Below, piece by piece: positions 17,723-27,423 of a stretch of 64,000 bases of DNA. The stretch is from Oceanospirillaceae bacterium (GTDB lineage: Bacteria; Pseudomonadota; Gammaproteobacteria; Pseudomonadales; Balneatricaceae): contig JABSQZ010000016.1 in the NCBI GenBank assembly GCA_013215505.1, positions 91,314 through 155,313 on the forward strand, in the 5' to 3' direction. Below the pieces are notes generated by a model. The model did not search any database and was not told the DNA's origin. It saw nothing but the letters and a program-made list of their open reading frames with translations. Within the stretch, counting starts at the first letter, position 1. Every line of letters starts with the position of its first letter. The translations under genes and the position numbers were made by a program.

Positions 17723-18130
17723 ATGCAGATAGTAAAAATCAGCTGGCAGCAGGCACTGCCGATACGCCACCAGGTATTGTGGCCACACAAGTGCGCAGAG
17801 TTTTGCAAAGTCAGCGGCGATGAAAGCGCCAGGCATTATGGGGTGATCATTGATAAAGAACTGATCTGTGTCGCTTCGATCTACGAGCATCGTGATACTG
17901 TCAGACTGCGTAAATTCGCCACTTTGGCTGGCTATCAGGGGCAGGGGATTGGCAGCGCCATGTTGCGGCACATTTTATCTGAACTGCGCAGTGGCGAGTT
18001 TAAGATTTTTTACTGTGATGCCAGAGAGGCGGCGATGGCTATCTACGAAAAAATCGGTATGCAGAGAGTGGGTGAGCGTTTTTACAAAGAGCGTGTAGCA
18101 TTTTATAAAATGTCTATGGCTATCGATTGA
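17723..18130 (+). CDS. GNAT-family N-acetyltransferase
   Basis: This 135-residue protein is a single GNAT acetyltransferase domain. Motif A, which binds the acetyl-CoA pyrophosphate, is visible as LAGYQGQGIGSAMLRHIL (Q/R-x-x-G-x-G/A pattern). The following strand FKIFYCDAREAAMAIYEKIG ends with the usual YEKIGM element. The substrate is unknown. A TTTTTTGGAG site precedes the ATG. It converges on slmA; an 11-bp palindrome overlaps its stop codon. Confidence 0.8.
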   Translation: MQIVKISWQQALPIRHQVLWPHKCAEFCKVSGDESARHYGVIIDKELICVASIYEHRDTVRLRKFATLAGYQGQGIGSAMLRHILSELRSGEFKIFYCDAREAAMAIYEKIGMQRVGERFYKERVAFYKMSMAID

Positions 18131-18139
18131 TAGCCATAG
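18114..18139. terminator. Palindromic hairpin between convergent GNAT gene and slmA
   Basis: CTATGGCTATC at 18114-18124 pairs perfectly with GATAGCCATAG at 18129-18139 around a 4-base loop. It spans the stop codon of the GNAT gene and lies 18 bp from the end of slmA. No T-run follows, so it may be a bidirectional 3' hairpin rather than a classical terminator. Confidence 0.4.
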
Positions 18140-18157
18140 TGGCTGGTGGCCAGAATT

Positions 18158-18751
18158 TTAAGTTCTGAACATGCCAGCGGCTAGTCTGGGCCACTGATCA
18201 CTCCATTGCTCGGTCGGCTTGCGTTTAAATTCGCTGCGAACAAACTGGCGGATTCGTCCTTCAACGACAGCTAGCATCAGATTGGCAGTGGCGCTGGCGG
18301 TGGTTTCAGTGCGCAGCCCCTCTTTTAGTTCGGCTTCACGCAGTACTTGTTTTATCTGCGTTTCCAGGCGCTGAAAAAGCTGATGGATGCTGGCACGTAA
18401 ACGCTCAGATTCACCTGCCAGGGCGTCGCCGGTTAAGATACGTGCCATGCCCGGGTTGCGCTCCACAAAGGTCAATACTAATGTCAGTATCTGCTCGCAT
18501 TGACGTACTGAAGGCGAATCTGAGTGAGTAATCATGTTAGTGCGCGAGAAGATAGTCTCTTCAATAAAGTCGATTAAACCTTCAAACATTTTAGCCTTAC
18601 TGGGAAAGTGGCGATAGAGTGCCGCCTCGGAGACTCCGACATTCTTCGCCAGTGCCGCAGTAGTGATTCGCGCGCCCGGATTATTTTCCAGCATCGCCAC
18701 TAAACACTGCAATATCTGTTCACGTCTGGATGTTTTAACTGTTTCAGTCAT
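18158..18751 (-). CDS. slmA: Nucleoid occlusion factor SlmA (TetR family)
   Basis: SlmA binds specific chromosomal sites and blocks FtsZ ring assembly over the nucleoid. This 197-residue protein has the usual length. The TetR helix-turn-helix reads ITTAALAKNVGVSEAALYRH, followed by FPSKAKMFEGLIDFIE, which is characteristic of SlmA. The C terminus ends QWSDQWPRLAAGMF, as in Pseudomonas homologues. It follows argB with a 18-bp gap, a conserved order in related bacteria. Its cell-division target ftsZ also lies in this window, at 37 kb. Confidence 0.92.
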   Translation of the reverse strand: MTETVKTSRREQILQCLVAMLENNPGARITTAALAKNVGVSEAALYRHFPSKAKMFEGLIDFIEETIFSRTNMITHSDSPSVRQCEQILTLVLTFVERNPGMARILTGDALAGESERLRASIHQLFQRLETQIKQVLREAELKEGLRTETTASATANLMLAVVEGRIRQFVRSEFKRKPTEQWSDQWPRLAAGMFRT

Positions 18752-18769
18752 TGTTATTATGTTTCCAAG

Positions 18770-19744
<975 letters not shown>

Positions 19745-19779
19745 TTAATCTTTAATAAAACTCTAAGCAACTCGCTAGC

Positions 19780-21165
19780 TTAGTAACTAATATCTAACTG
19801 TGCATCAATACTGTGCAATTGCGTCTGGAATTGCTGTTGAATGCGCGCCAGCGCCTGTTCAGTACTGGCTTCGAATCGAAGGACTAAAACCGGGGTTGTG
19901 TTAGAGGCGCGTATTAGCCCCCAGCCGTCAGTGTAGTCAACCCGCACTCCGTCGATAATGTTCTTGTTTCCATCCGGGTACTCACCTTGCTGCATTTGCT
20001 CGATGATCGAGAACTTAGTGTCGTCGCAAACGCTGATGTTGATTTCAGGGGTGCTGATTTCTTCCGGGTATTGGGCAAAAATCTGATCCAGATCTAAATC
20101 ACTGGCGGAGAGTATTTCCAATAATCGTGCTGCAGCGTACAGTCCATCATCGAATCCATACCAGCGTTCTTTGAAGAATACATGGCCACTCATTTCACCG
20201 GCCAGCAGTGCACCTGATTCACGCATTTTGCGCTTGATCAACGAGTGACCGGTTTTCCACATGGTGGCTTTACCACCGGCTTCGGTGATCACATTGTGCA
20301 GCAGCCTGGAGCATTTTACGTCGTAGATTATTTCGGCATTGGGGTTGCGCGACAATACATCTTGGGCAAACAGCATCATCAGGCGGTCGGCGTAAATCAT
20401 ATTACCTTTAGGGGTGACTATCCCCACTCTGTCGCCGTCGCCATCAAAAGCCAGCCCGATATCGGCTCCCTGCTTTTTGACTTGTGCGATGCACTCCAGT
20501 AAATTTTCCAGCTTGCCGGGGTCCGGGTGGTGATTGGGAAAGTTGCCATCCACCTCACAGTAAAGTGGCGTCACTTCACAGCCCAGGGCTTTAATCAGCC
20601 CAGGATTCATCTCACCGGGAATACCGTTGCCACAGTCGACTACGGTTTTTAACGGGCGCTTCAATTTGATGTCTTTAAGTATGCTCTGCATATAGTCGGA
20701 GCGAACATCTTTGGCTTCGACGTTGCCTTCACCTTCACAATAATCTTCAGTGAGCATGATGTCTTTGAGCTTTTGTATTTCATCTAAGGCTAAGGTATTG
20801 CCCGCTAACACCATTTTAAAGCCGTTATAATCTTTAGGATTATGGCTGCCGGTGATCATGATGCCGCTGATGCTTTCACAGTGATGGGCTGCGTAATAAA
20901 GCACAGGAGTTGCGACAAAACCTATATCGCTGACATCCATGCCGCCATCGAGTAACCCCTCGATAAGCAGCTGTTTTAAATGCGGGCTGGAAATACGGCC
21001 GTCCGCTGCGACACATAAATGGCTGACGCCTTCAGTTTTTGCCTGGGTGGCAAAGGACCGCCCCAAGTGATAAACCGTGGCGTCAGTTAATGCTGTTCCG
21101 ACTACGCCACGAATATCGTAGGCGCGAAAAATATTTTGATCTAGGTTTTCTAACTTATACGGCAT
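19780..21165 (-). CDS. algC: Phosphomannomutase/phosphoglucomutase AlgC
   Basis: This 461-residue alpha-D-phosphohexomutase interconverts the 1- and 6-phosphates of mannose and glucose for LPS, exopolysaccharide and nucleotide-sugar synthesis. The phosphoserine loop is GIMITGSHNPKDYNGFKMVL, the metal loop is LAFDGDGDRVGIVTP, the sugar-recognition loop is LAGEMSGHVFFKERW, and the phosphate-contact loop is GLIRASNTTPVLVLRFEA. The ATG at 21165 was chosen because it has AAGGGAA upstream and the family N terminus (NIFRAYDIRGVVG) follows; the longer frame overlaps dut. Confidence 0.94.
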   Translation of the reverse strand: MPYKLENLDQNIFRAYDIRGVVGTALTDATVYHLGRSFATQAKTEGVSHLCVAADGRISSPHLKQLLIEGLLDGGMDVSDIGFVATPVLYYAAHHCESISGIMITGSHNPKDYNGFKMVLAGNTLALDEIQKLKDIMLTEDYCEGEGNVEAKDVRSDYMQSILKDIKLKRPLKTVVDCGNGIPGEMNPGLIKALGCEVTPLYCEVDGNFPNHHPDPGKLENLLECIAQVKKQGADIGLAFDGDGDRVGIVTPKGNMIYADRLMMLFAQDVLSRNPNAEIIYDVKCSRLLHNVITEAGGKATMWKTGHSLIKRKMRESGALLAGEMSGHVFFKERWYGFDDGLYAAARLLEILSASDLDLDQIFAQYPEEISTPEINISVCDDTKFSIIEQMQQGEYPDGNKNIIDGVRVDYTDGWGLIRASNTTPVLVLRFEASTEQALARIQQQFQTQLHSIDAQLDISY

Positions 21166-21184
21166 TCTATAATTCCCTTTATAT

Positions 21185-21640
21185 TTAAGCTCGACCTGAG
21201 GATCCAAAGCCACCTTCGCCTCTGTCAGAGGCTGAAAAATCATCGACAATTTCAAATTCTGCCTGCACTACCGGCACTAGCACCAGCTGCGCGATGCGCT
21301 CGCCAGGCTCCATAGTGAACGTGGTCTGACCGCGGTTCCAGCAGGAGACAAACAGTTGTCCCTGATAATCAGAATCGATCAACCCGACTAAATTACCTAA
21401 TACTATGCCGTGTTTATGGCCCAGGCCAGAACGCGGTAAAATCATTGCGCAGAGCCCTGGATCTTCAATATGAATCGCCATACCTGTGGGGATCAAATGG
21501 GTCTGGCCGGGTTCAATGGTCAGGGGGCTGTCCAGACAGGCGCGTAAATCAAGACCCGCTGAGCCTGGTGTGGCATAACTGGGCAGAGGGAATTCGGCGC
21601 CGATGCGCGAGTCGAGTATTTTTACTTGTAGTTTATTCAT
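21185..21640 (-). CDS. dut: dUTP diphosphatase
   Basis: This 151-residue trimeric dUTPase hydrolyses dUTP to dUMP and keeps uracil out of DNA. The five motifs are visible: [58 protein letters not shown] and the C-terminal [12 protein letters not shown]. Its start overlaps the coaBC stop by one base (TAATG), indicating translational coupling. The coaBC-dut pairing is conserved across gammaproteobacteria. Confidence 0.95.
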   Translation of the reverse strand: MNKLQVKILDSRIGAEFPLPSYATPGSAGLDLRACLDSPLTIEPGQTHLIPTGMAIHIEDPGLCAMILPRSGLGHKHGIVLGNLVGLIDSDYQGQLFVSCWNRGQTTFTMEPGERIAQLVLVPVVQAEFEIVDDFSASDRGEGGFGSSGRA

Positions 21641-22857
21641 TATGGGTCAATTCTTTGAGTCATTAATAGGGCGATGTGACGGATTAACTGCTGTGCTAAT
21701 ACCGCTTTACTGGCTTGTTCTAAAACCAGTTGTTGTTTGTCACTGATCAAGGTCAGGGCATTTTCGTCAGAGTTGAAGCCGATCTCAGTATTAGACACGT
21801 CGTTGGCGGCGATCAGGTCGAGATTTTTCTGCTCTAATTTGCCGCGGGCGTATTCCTGCATATTTTCGGTTTCGGCGGCAAAGCCCACTGTAAAGGGTTT
21901 ATGGGTACGCTGGGCGACTGTGGCAATGATATCCGGGTTTTTACTCATCAGCAGCGAGATAGTGTCACTGCTGCCTTTCTTGATTTTTTGCTCTGCTTGA
22001 TGTGCCGGTCGAAAATCAGCCACTGCAGCGCAGCCGATGAAAATGTCGCAGGCATCAATATCTTCCAACACGCTGGCTAACATTTGCTCGGCGCTTTCAA
22101 TCATCACCCGCTCAACCCGCTCAGGGCAGGGCAAGATCACCGGGCCACTGATCAATTTTACTTTGGCGCCCGCTTCTACTGCGGCAACAGCCAGGGCATA
22201 GCCCATCTTTCCGGAGCTATGGTTGGAGATATAACGTACCGGGTCTATTGCCTCGCGCGTGGGGCCGGCGGTTATAAACACGGTTTTGCCGCTTAACAGC
22301 TTGGTGGTATAGAGTTCGGCACTGAGCTGAGCGATTGCGCCAGGTTCTAACATGCGTCCAGGGCCTACATCACCACAAGCTTGCTCACCGGAATCCGGAC
22401 CCCAAAACACCACTTGTTGCTGCAGTAGATCAAAGACATTGCTCTGAGTTTGGGTAGAGCGCCACATGGCCTGGTTCATCGCCGGTGCCAACGCGAGAGG
22501 GGCATCGCTGGCCAGGCATAAAGTGGTCAGTAAATCGTTGGCCATACCGCTTTTTAAGCGGGCGATAAAATCGGCACTGGCGGGCGCTATGACAATCAGG
22601 TCTGCCCATCTTGCCAGTTCTATATGACCCATACCCGCTTCAGCTTCAGGATCCAGCAACGCGGTATGTACCGGGTTGCCCGAGAGTGCCTGCAAGGTGA
22701 GGGGAGTAATAAATTCAGTGGCTGCTGGCGTCATAACAACGCGAACATCAGCACCAGCGGTTTTGTATAATCGAGTCAGCTCGGCACTTTTATAGGCGGC
22801 AATGCCACCGGTAATACCGAGAATAATTCGTTTGTTGGTAAGTCTTTGCATACCCAT
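21640..22857 (-). CDS. coaBC: Bifunctional phosphopantothenoylcysteine decarboxylase/phosphopantothenate-cysteine ligase
   Basis: This 405-residue CoA biosynthesis enzyme has an FMN-dependent decarboxylase (CoaC) half and a CTP-dependent ligase (CoaB) half. CoaC features are [32 protein letters not shown], and [14 protein letters not shown] with the reactive cysteine. CoaB features are [34 protein letters not shown] and [15 protein letters not shown] second ATG lies two codons after the first. It is divergent from radC across 228 bp and heads the coaBC-dut-algC-argB-slmA group. Confidence 0.95.
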   Translation of the reverse strand: MGMQRLTNKRIILGITGGIAAYKSAELTRLYKTAGADVRVVMTPAATEFITPLTLQALSGNPVHTALLDPEAEAGMGHIELARWADLIVIAPASADFIARLKSGMANDLLTTLCLASDAPLALAPAMNQAMWRSTQTQSNVFDLLQQQVVFWGPDSGEQACGDVGPGRMLEPGAIAQLSAELYTTKLLSGKTVFITAGPTREAIDPVRYISNHSSGKMGYALAVAAVEAGAKVKLISGPVILPCPERVERVMIESAEQMLASVLEDIDACDIFIGCAAVADFRPAHQAEQKIKKGSSDTISLLMSKNPDIIATVAQRTHKPFTVGFAAETENMQEYARGKLEQKNLDLIAANDVSNTEIGFNSDENALTLISDKQQLVLEQASKAVLAQQLIRHIALLMTQRIDP

Positions 22858-23085
22858 AGCGCCTTAAAATACCATGACTTTGATTGAGGTGGCTAAGATA
22901 ACATCATGAATGCGCTTTTCGAAGGGGTTGAGGATAAAATATTAGTTTTAACTGATATATTGACTAAAGGGCTAATCTTAAGACCCATAGCCATTAGTCT
23001 AAGTCAGGTGATAACAAGTCCTCTGCCCAAGGGCTGATTTAGGCGTATGATAGTTGTTTGATAAAGGATTATCTGTGAGGTTTAG

Positions 23086-23760
23086 ATGTCAATTAATGAC
23101 TGGCCCATCTCAGAGCGGCCTCGGGAAAAATTATTGCTAAAAGGAGCGCAATCGCTGTCAGATTCCGAACTACTGGCGATCTTTTTACGCACTGGCACTA
23201 AAGGTCTGAGCGCCGTTGATATTGCCCGACAGCTATTGTCCAGCTACGGCGGATTACGGCAATTATTCGAGTCCTCTGAAGCTGAATTTTGCTCCGGTAC
23301 AGGTTTGGGCCCGGCGAAGTACGCATTATTACAAGCAGTTCTGGAGATGAACAGGCGGCACTTGGGGCAGCAATTAGAGCAGGGCTCTACCATGGACAGC
23401 CCACATACGGTACAACAGTACCTGATCAGTCAACTGCGCCACCATCAAAGAGAAGTATTTGCCTGCTTGTTTTTAGATACCAAACACAGCGTGTTAGGTT
23501 TTGAAATTTTGTTTAAAGGCAGTATCAACTGCGCGCAAATTCATCCCCGTGAAGTGGTTAAATCGGCATTGAGTTACAATGCCGCCGCGGTAATTTTTTC
23601 GCACAATCACCCGTCTGGTATTGCCGAGCCTTCGATGGCAGATAAGCAGATAACAGAGCGGTTGTCAGCAGCACTGGCACTGGTAGATGTCGCAGTGATT
23701 GATCATATTATCATTGGCAATGCAGAGCCTGTGTCATTTGCAGAACGTGGGCTGTTATAG
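23086..23760 (+). CDS. radC: RadC family protein (JAB domain)
   Basis: This 224-residue protein has an N-terminal helix-hairpin-helix-like region (residues 1-90, with [20 protein letters not shown]) and a C-terminal JAMM/MPN metalloprotease-like domain. The metal motif is [20 protein letters not shown]. RadC was once linked to DNA repair but its true role is unsettled. It precedes rpmB-rpmG and is divergent from coaBC, the standard order in many gammaproteobacteria. Confidence 0.93.
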   Translation: MSINDWPISERPREKLLLKGAQSLSDSELLAIFLRTGTKGLSAVDIARQLLSSYGGLRQLFESSEAEFCSGTGLGPAKYALLQAVLEMNRRHLGQQLEQGSTMDSPHTVQQYLISQLRHHQREVFACLFLDTKHSVLGFEILFKGSINCAQIHPREVVKSALSYNAAAVIFSHNHPSGIAEPSMADKQITERLSAALALVDVAVIDHIIIGNAEPVSFAERGLL

Positions 23761-23989
23761 TGGATTCTATTCAGCCGGTGATGCTTTTATATGCACTATA
23801 ATGAGTAGTATAAGTATTTCAATTTGTCGCTGGCTATTTGTCATGTCTGTCTGTAGTATACGCGGCTTCTATTCGAACTGGTTTGGGATTTCTGTCTATT
23901 AGTTACGGACGCTCCACCTGCGGCAATAATTTTTTTTGCTAATAAGTATCAGAATAGATGTAACTTGTTCCTATATTGGAGTTTTTAAA

Positions 23990-24226
23990 ATGGCTAAAGT
24001 TTGTGTTGTTACGGGTAAGCGCCCAGTAACAGGAAACAATGTTTCCCACTCTCAACGTAAAACGCGTCGTCGTTTTCTACCTAACCTGCATTGGCATCGT
24101 TTTTGGGTAGAAGCTGAGAACCGTTTCATACGTCTACGTGTTTCTTCTAAAGGCATGCGTATCATCGACAAGAAAGGTATCGATATCGTTCTTAAAGAAA
24201 TTCGCGCTCGCGGCGAAAAAGTATAA
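23990..24226 (+). CDS. rpmB: 50S ribosomal protein bL28
   Basis: This 78-residue ribosomal protein begins [20 protein letters not shown] and continues with the family stretch [20 protein letters not shown]. The ATG at 23990 is preceded by TTGGAG; the longer upstream frame has no family sequence. It is followed after 11 bp by rpmG, as in most bacteria of this group. Codon use is strongly biased, as expected for a ribosomal gene. Confidence 0.97.
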   Translation: MAKVCVVTGKRPVTGNNVSHSQRKTRRRFLPNLHWHRFWVEAENRFIRLRVSSKGMRIIDKKGIDIVLKEIRARGEKV

Positions 24227-24237
24227 GGAGCTAGACA

Positions 24238-24408
24238 ATGGCATCTAAAGGTAATCGTGAAAAGATTCGTCTAGTATCATCTGCTGGTACTGGTCACTTC
24301 TACACAACAGACAAAAACAAGCGTACTATGCCTGAAAAGATGGCGATCAAGAAATTTGATCCTGTTGTACGTCAGCACGTTATGTATAAAGAAGCTAAAA
24401 TCAAGTAA
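24238..24408 (+). CDS. rpmG: 50S ribosomal protein bL33
   Basis: This 56-residue protein reads [20 protein letters not shown], then [20 protein letters not shown], and ends MYKEAKIK. It matches bL33 in length and sequence. The ribosome-binding site AAGGAG lies at the end of rpmB, eight bases before the ATG. It lacks the two CxxC pairs of the zinc-binding L33 form, which is normal for this lineage. A strong terminator follows 20 bp after the stop. Confidence 0.97.
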   Translation: MASKGNREKIRLVSSAGTGHFYTTDKNKRTMPEKMAIKKFDPVVRQHVMYKEAKIK

Positions 24409-24424
24409 TTGATTCCAGCTCAAG

Positions 24425-24456
24425 AAAAGCCTCAGCTAACCCTGAGGCTTTTTTTT
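24425..24456 (+). terminator. Rho-independent terminator of rpmB-rpmG
   Basis: AGCCTCAG at 24428-24435 pairs with CTGAGGCT at 24442-24449 around a 6-base loop, followed directly by eight T residues. Confidence 0.9.
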
Positions 24457-24488
24457 GCCCAAAAGATATTTAATGCTAGTAATTAGTT

Positions 24489-24574
24489 ACTCGCTACTCG
24501 CTACTCGCTACTCGCTACTCGGCCATTTATCCGCTCAAGGCTGTCTACTTCCAACTTCCAACTTCCAACTTAGT
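24489..24574. repeat. Heptanucleotide array B (ACTCGCT x4, linker, ACTTCCA x3)
   Basis: Four ACTCGCT units and a partial fifth run from 24489. A 22-bp linker beginning ATTTATCCGCTC (24525-24546) follows, then three ACTTCCA units from 24547 and the variant ACTTAGT. Nearly the same linker precedes array C at 25633. The array lies between the rpmG terminator and a GNAT gene. Confidence 0.85.
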
Positions 24575-24649
24575 TTCTATTTACTCTCAAACTGTTTTTA
24601 TATACAGTGCTTTTGCTTGTGAATGGTAACGAGCTTAAAGGAATTAAAA

Positions 24650-25117
24650 ATGTCGATAACAATTGAAAAAATTGATCCTAAAGAAGCAGAGCACTTAATA
24701 GCTGAGCTGGATGAGTACCAAAAGACCCTCTATCCCCCCGAGAGTAATCATCTGGATTCTATCGAAACCCTTAGTGCTGCAAACGTGCGTTTTTATGGCG
24801 CCCGTGAAAATGAGCAAATAATCGCCATAGGATCTGTGAAGCTGTTTGACGATTACGGGGAAATTAAAAGAATTTATGTGCCTATCGCTCATAGAGGTAA
24901 ACGCTTAGCGCAAAATATAATGGCTGTGTTGGAAAATGAACTGATTGCTAACCACATCTTCATATCTCGACTAGAAACTGGCCCTCAATCAAAAGACGCA
25001 ATTGGCTTATATTTGAAGCTGGGTTATCTAGAGCGTGGTAAATTTGGCACTTATAAGCTTGATCCTCTGAGTACCTTTATGGAGAAAAAGCTTGATGTAC
25101 CGGCTACAGATGGATAA
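24650..25117 (+). CDS. GNAT-family N-acetyltransferase
   Basis: This 155-residue acetyltransferase has a GNAT fold with IKRIYVPIAHRGKRLAQNIM as motif A (R-x-x-x-x-G/A-type acetyl-CoA loop) and SKDAIGLYLKLGYLERGKFG as motif B. It resembles the PhnO/YitI-like small-molecule acetyltransferases. AAAGGAA precedes the ATG at 24650; an earlier ATG at 24623 lacks such a site. The next acetyltransferase gene starts six bases after its stop, so the two form a small operon. Substrates are unknown. Confidence 0.82.
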   Translation: MSITIEKIDPKEAEHLIAELDEYQKTLYPPESNHLDSIETLSAANVRFYGARENEQIIAIGSVKLFDDYGEIKRIYVPIAHRGKRLAQNIMAVLENELIANHIFISRLETGPQSKDAIGLYLKLGYLERGKFGTYKLDPLSTFMEKKLDVPATDG

Positions 25118-25123
25118 ATCACC

Positions 25124-25618
25124 ATGAGCCAACTAGACACTGAACGTCTGACACTCAGGCAGTGGAAAAAGACAGACTTTGAACAGTTTGCTGAATATTA
25201 TGCCGACGAAAATAATGCAAAATATGTAGGCGGTCAAAAAAGTATTGATGATGCCTGGCGTCATTTTGCTCTGCAAATAGGCCATTGGCAGTTAAAGGGC
25301 TTCGGCTATTGGGCGCTGGATGAAAAAAGCTCAGGAAACTTTGTCGGTTGCGTGGGTCTTTGGCACTCTGCTGGCTGGCCTGAGTTAGAATTGGGCTATT
25401 GGCTGCTAAACAAGTATCAGGGGAAAGGTTATGCGCGAGAAGCTGCAATAGCCAGTAAACAGTACGCGCAACATGTACTAAATGCACAATCCCTGGTTAG
25501 CTATATCGATCCAAACAACGCTCCCTCTATTAAATTGGCCGAGTCCCTGGATGCAAAGTATGAAAAAACCATTGAGTTACTACAACATGGCCGCCACTGC
25601 GTCTATCGCCATTTCTGA
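25124..25618 (+). CDS. GNAT-family N-acetyltransferase, RimJ/RimL type
   Basis: This 164-residue protein begins LDTERLTLRQWKKTDFEQFA, the usual opening of RimJ/RimL-type acetyltransferases. It has LELGYWLLNKYQGKGYAREA as the acetyl-CoA loop and YIDPNNAPSIKLAESLDAKY near the end. Relatives modify ribosomal-protein N termini or small molecules such as antibiotics; the substrate here is unknown. Its 3' end is followed by a heptanucleotide array and a convergent LysR gene. Confidence 0.85.
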   Translation: MSQLDTERLTLRQWKKTDFEQFAEYYADENNAKYVGGQKSIDDAWRHFALQIGHWQLKGFGYWALDEKSSGNFVGCVGLWHSAGWPELELGYWLLNKYQGKGYAREAAIASKQYAQHVLNAQSLVSYIDPNNAPSIKLAESLDAKYEKTIELLQHGRHCVYRHF

Positions 25619-25654
25619 GCAGTTGGTAACTAATTTATCCGCTCCAGAGTGTCT

Positions 25655-25738
25655 ACTCGCAACTTCCAACTTCCAACTTCCAACTTCCAACTTCCAACTT
25701 CCAACTTCCAACTTCCAACTTCCAACTCGCTACTGCTC
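25655..25738. repeat. Heptanucleotide array C (ACTCGCA, ACTTCCA x9, ACTCGCT, ACTGCTC)
   Basis: Twelve consecutive 7-bp units run without a break; nine ACTTCCA copies are perfect (25662-25724). The last two units overlap the stop codon of the convergent LysR gene (TAG from 25730-25732). A 22-bp head at 25633-25654 resembles the linker in array B. Confidence 0.9.
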
Positions 25739-26638
25739 TTCCCCCCCCACCTCCTGCACCACAAAATCAATAAATTCATTCACTAGTGCCGACTCTTTAC
25801 GTCGCTGGGTATAGAGCGCATAAAATGTGGAGCTTTTAACCGGGTAGTCACTCAGTACTTCCTGCAACAGCCCATTAGTTAACTCTTTTTGCACCAGGTA
25901 TCTGGGCAGTACAGCAATGCCAAATCCTTCTTGAACTGCGCTGTAAATAGCATCTTTGCTGCTAAAAGATAAGCCGCCAACTAAATGTTCAGTAATTTCA
26001 TTGCCATTGTGGCAAAAGGTAATTTTTTCAAATTGACTGCTCTTATGTGCCAGGGTGATCATCTGTGCCCCCGCCAGGTCAGCAGGAGTGTTAAAAGGTT
26101 GTGCCTCTAGCAAGTACTGATAACTGGCACAAAGTACGTAGTCATCCGCAGCAATATACTTTGCCAGATACGGCTCATCCTTTAATTGGGTGCTGCGAAA
26201 GGCGATGTGAATGTTGTCGCGGATGAGGTCGCAGGTCTCATTCGAGTAGCTGGCGACAAAGTTCACTGCGCTGTAGCGCCGTTTAAATTTAAAGATTAAC
26301 GGGGTCAGCACTACTTTGCCCCAAAGGCTCGGCGCACTTATGCGCAGCTCACCACTGAGGGTGTCTTTCATGCTGTGGATGCTATCCAGCATCTGTTGAT
26401 GTAGTTCAATTATATCCAACGATTTTTTATAAAACTCAGTACCTGAATCGGTGAGATAAATGGATCGGGTGGTGCGGTTTAACAGCAGTACTTGCATAGA
26501 GCTTTCTAAAAAGCGGATATCTTTTGAGGCTTTAGTGGCTGCAATGCCCAGCTGTTCGGCCGCCGCTGAGAAAGAGCCCCGCTGCACTATCGCTACAAAC
26601 AGTCGCATTAGATGCATCTGGTCTAACTTGTGACTCAT
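25730..26638 (-). CDS. LysR-family transcriptional regulator
   Basis: This 302-residue regulator has the LysR winged helix at the N terminus (MRLFVAIVQRGSFSAAAEQL, then LNRTTRSIYLTDSGTEFYKK). A substrate-binding domain follows (SGELRISAPSLWGKVVLTPL, FQEGFGIAVLPRYLV-like sequence). It belongs to the CrgA/DsdC-like group by pattern. The ATG at 26638 with GGGAGG upstream was preferred to a longer frame from 26752 that overlaps the divergent gene. It is divergent from a LysE-family exporter and likely controls it. Its last codons and stop lie within a heptanucleotide repeat array, so the C-terminal end may have been altered by the repeat. Confidence 0.85.
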   Translation of the reverse strand: MSHKLDQMHLMRLFVAIVQRGSFSAAAEQLGIAATKASKDIRFLESSMQVLLLNRTTRSIYLTDSGTEFYKKSLDIIELHQQMLDSIHSMKDTLSGELRISAPSLWGKVVLTPLIFKFKRRYSAVNFVASYSNETCDLIRDNIHIAFRSTQLKDEPYLAKYIAADDYVLCASYQYLLEAQPFNTPADLAGAQMITLAHKSSQFEKITFCHNGNEITEHLVGGLSFSSKDAIYSAVQEGFGIAVLPRYLVQKELTNGLLQEVLSDYPVKSSTFYALYTQRRKESALVNEFIDFVVQEVGGEEQ

Positions 26639-26640
26639 TA

Positions 26641-26655
26641 TGTCCTCCCGGGACA
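26641..26655. promoter_or_regulatory. Inverted repeat at the LysR start (TGTCC-N5-GGACA)
   Basis: A perfect 5-bp inverted repeat lies in the LysR-LysE intergenic region and overlaps the LysR ribosome-binding site. It may be part of an operator or a translation-controlling hairpin; support is only positional. Confidence 0.25.
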
Positions 26656-26745
26656 TTGTTTTTGGGTAATTATCGCTATTATCATCATAAATCAATAAGA
26701 GTAAAGTAGCCATATCTTCAAAACAACAACCAGCGAGGAAAGAAC

Positions 26746-27384
26746 ATGTCAATAATCGATCTGATCAGTGCTCATCAAACTCAGCTGCTGAGCATCAGCG
26801 CCATCGCACTGTTGATGGCTATCAGTCCCGGTGCGGACTTCGCCTTAGTGACTCGCAACAGCATTATCGGCTCTAAGCGCGCCGGATTGTATACCACTTT
26901 GGGAATAGCCACCGGGCTGTGGTTACACATTGGTTACAGCATCGCCGGTATCGCACTAGTGATCAAAAACTCTCCCTGGTTGTTTGATGCGATGAAATAT
27001 CTGGGGGCAGGCTATCTGATCATACTCGGCGGGCTCTCTATTTTTAACAGTAAAAAGCCATCGACACTCAATAGTGATAGCAAAAGTAGCATATCGGCCA
27101 AAAGTGCTTTTAGCAGTGGTTTTATCAGCAATGCACTGAACCCTAAAACCAGCTTGTTTTTCCTCAGTATATTTACCCAGTTAGTTACAGAAAACACCCC
27201 TTTAAGCATGCAGTTTGCATACGGGATGATTATCTGTATAGCCCATATTATCTGGTTTTCAAGCCTAAGTACGATACTCACCCAACCGTCATTGTTAGCC
27301 CAGCTAAGGCATCGGAAAACACTCATTGATAACGTACTAGGGGCTATGTTAATTGCCTTTGGATTGCGCATCATCACTTTATAA
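26746..27384 (+). CDS. LysE/RhtB-family amino-acid exporter
   Basis: This 212-residue inner-membrane protein has about six hydrophobic segments. The family start is AIALLMAISPGADFALVTRN, followed by SKRAGLYTTLGIATGLWLHI and SGFISNALNPKTSLFFLSIF. RhtB-type proteins export homoserine, threonine or related amino acids. The gene is divergent from a LysR regulator, a standard arrangement for this family. The MDR dehydrogenase gene follows after 39 bp and may be co-transcribed. Confidence 0.88.
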   Translation: MSIIDLISAHQTQLLSISAIALLMAISPGADFALVTRNSIIGSKRAGLYTTLGIATGLWLHIGYSIAGIALVIKNSPWLFDAMKYLGAGYLIILGGLSIFNSKKPSTLNSDSKSSISAKSAFSSGFISNALNPKTSLFFLSIFTQLVTENTPLSMQFAYGMIICIAHIIWFSSLSTILTQPSLLAQLRHRKTLIDNVLGAMLIAFGLRIITL

Positions 27385-27423
27385 AAATACAGTTTAACGA
27401 CTAATTACACAGGAAATATCCCT

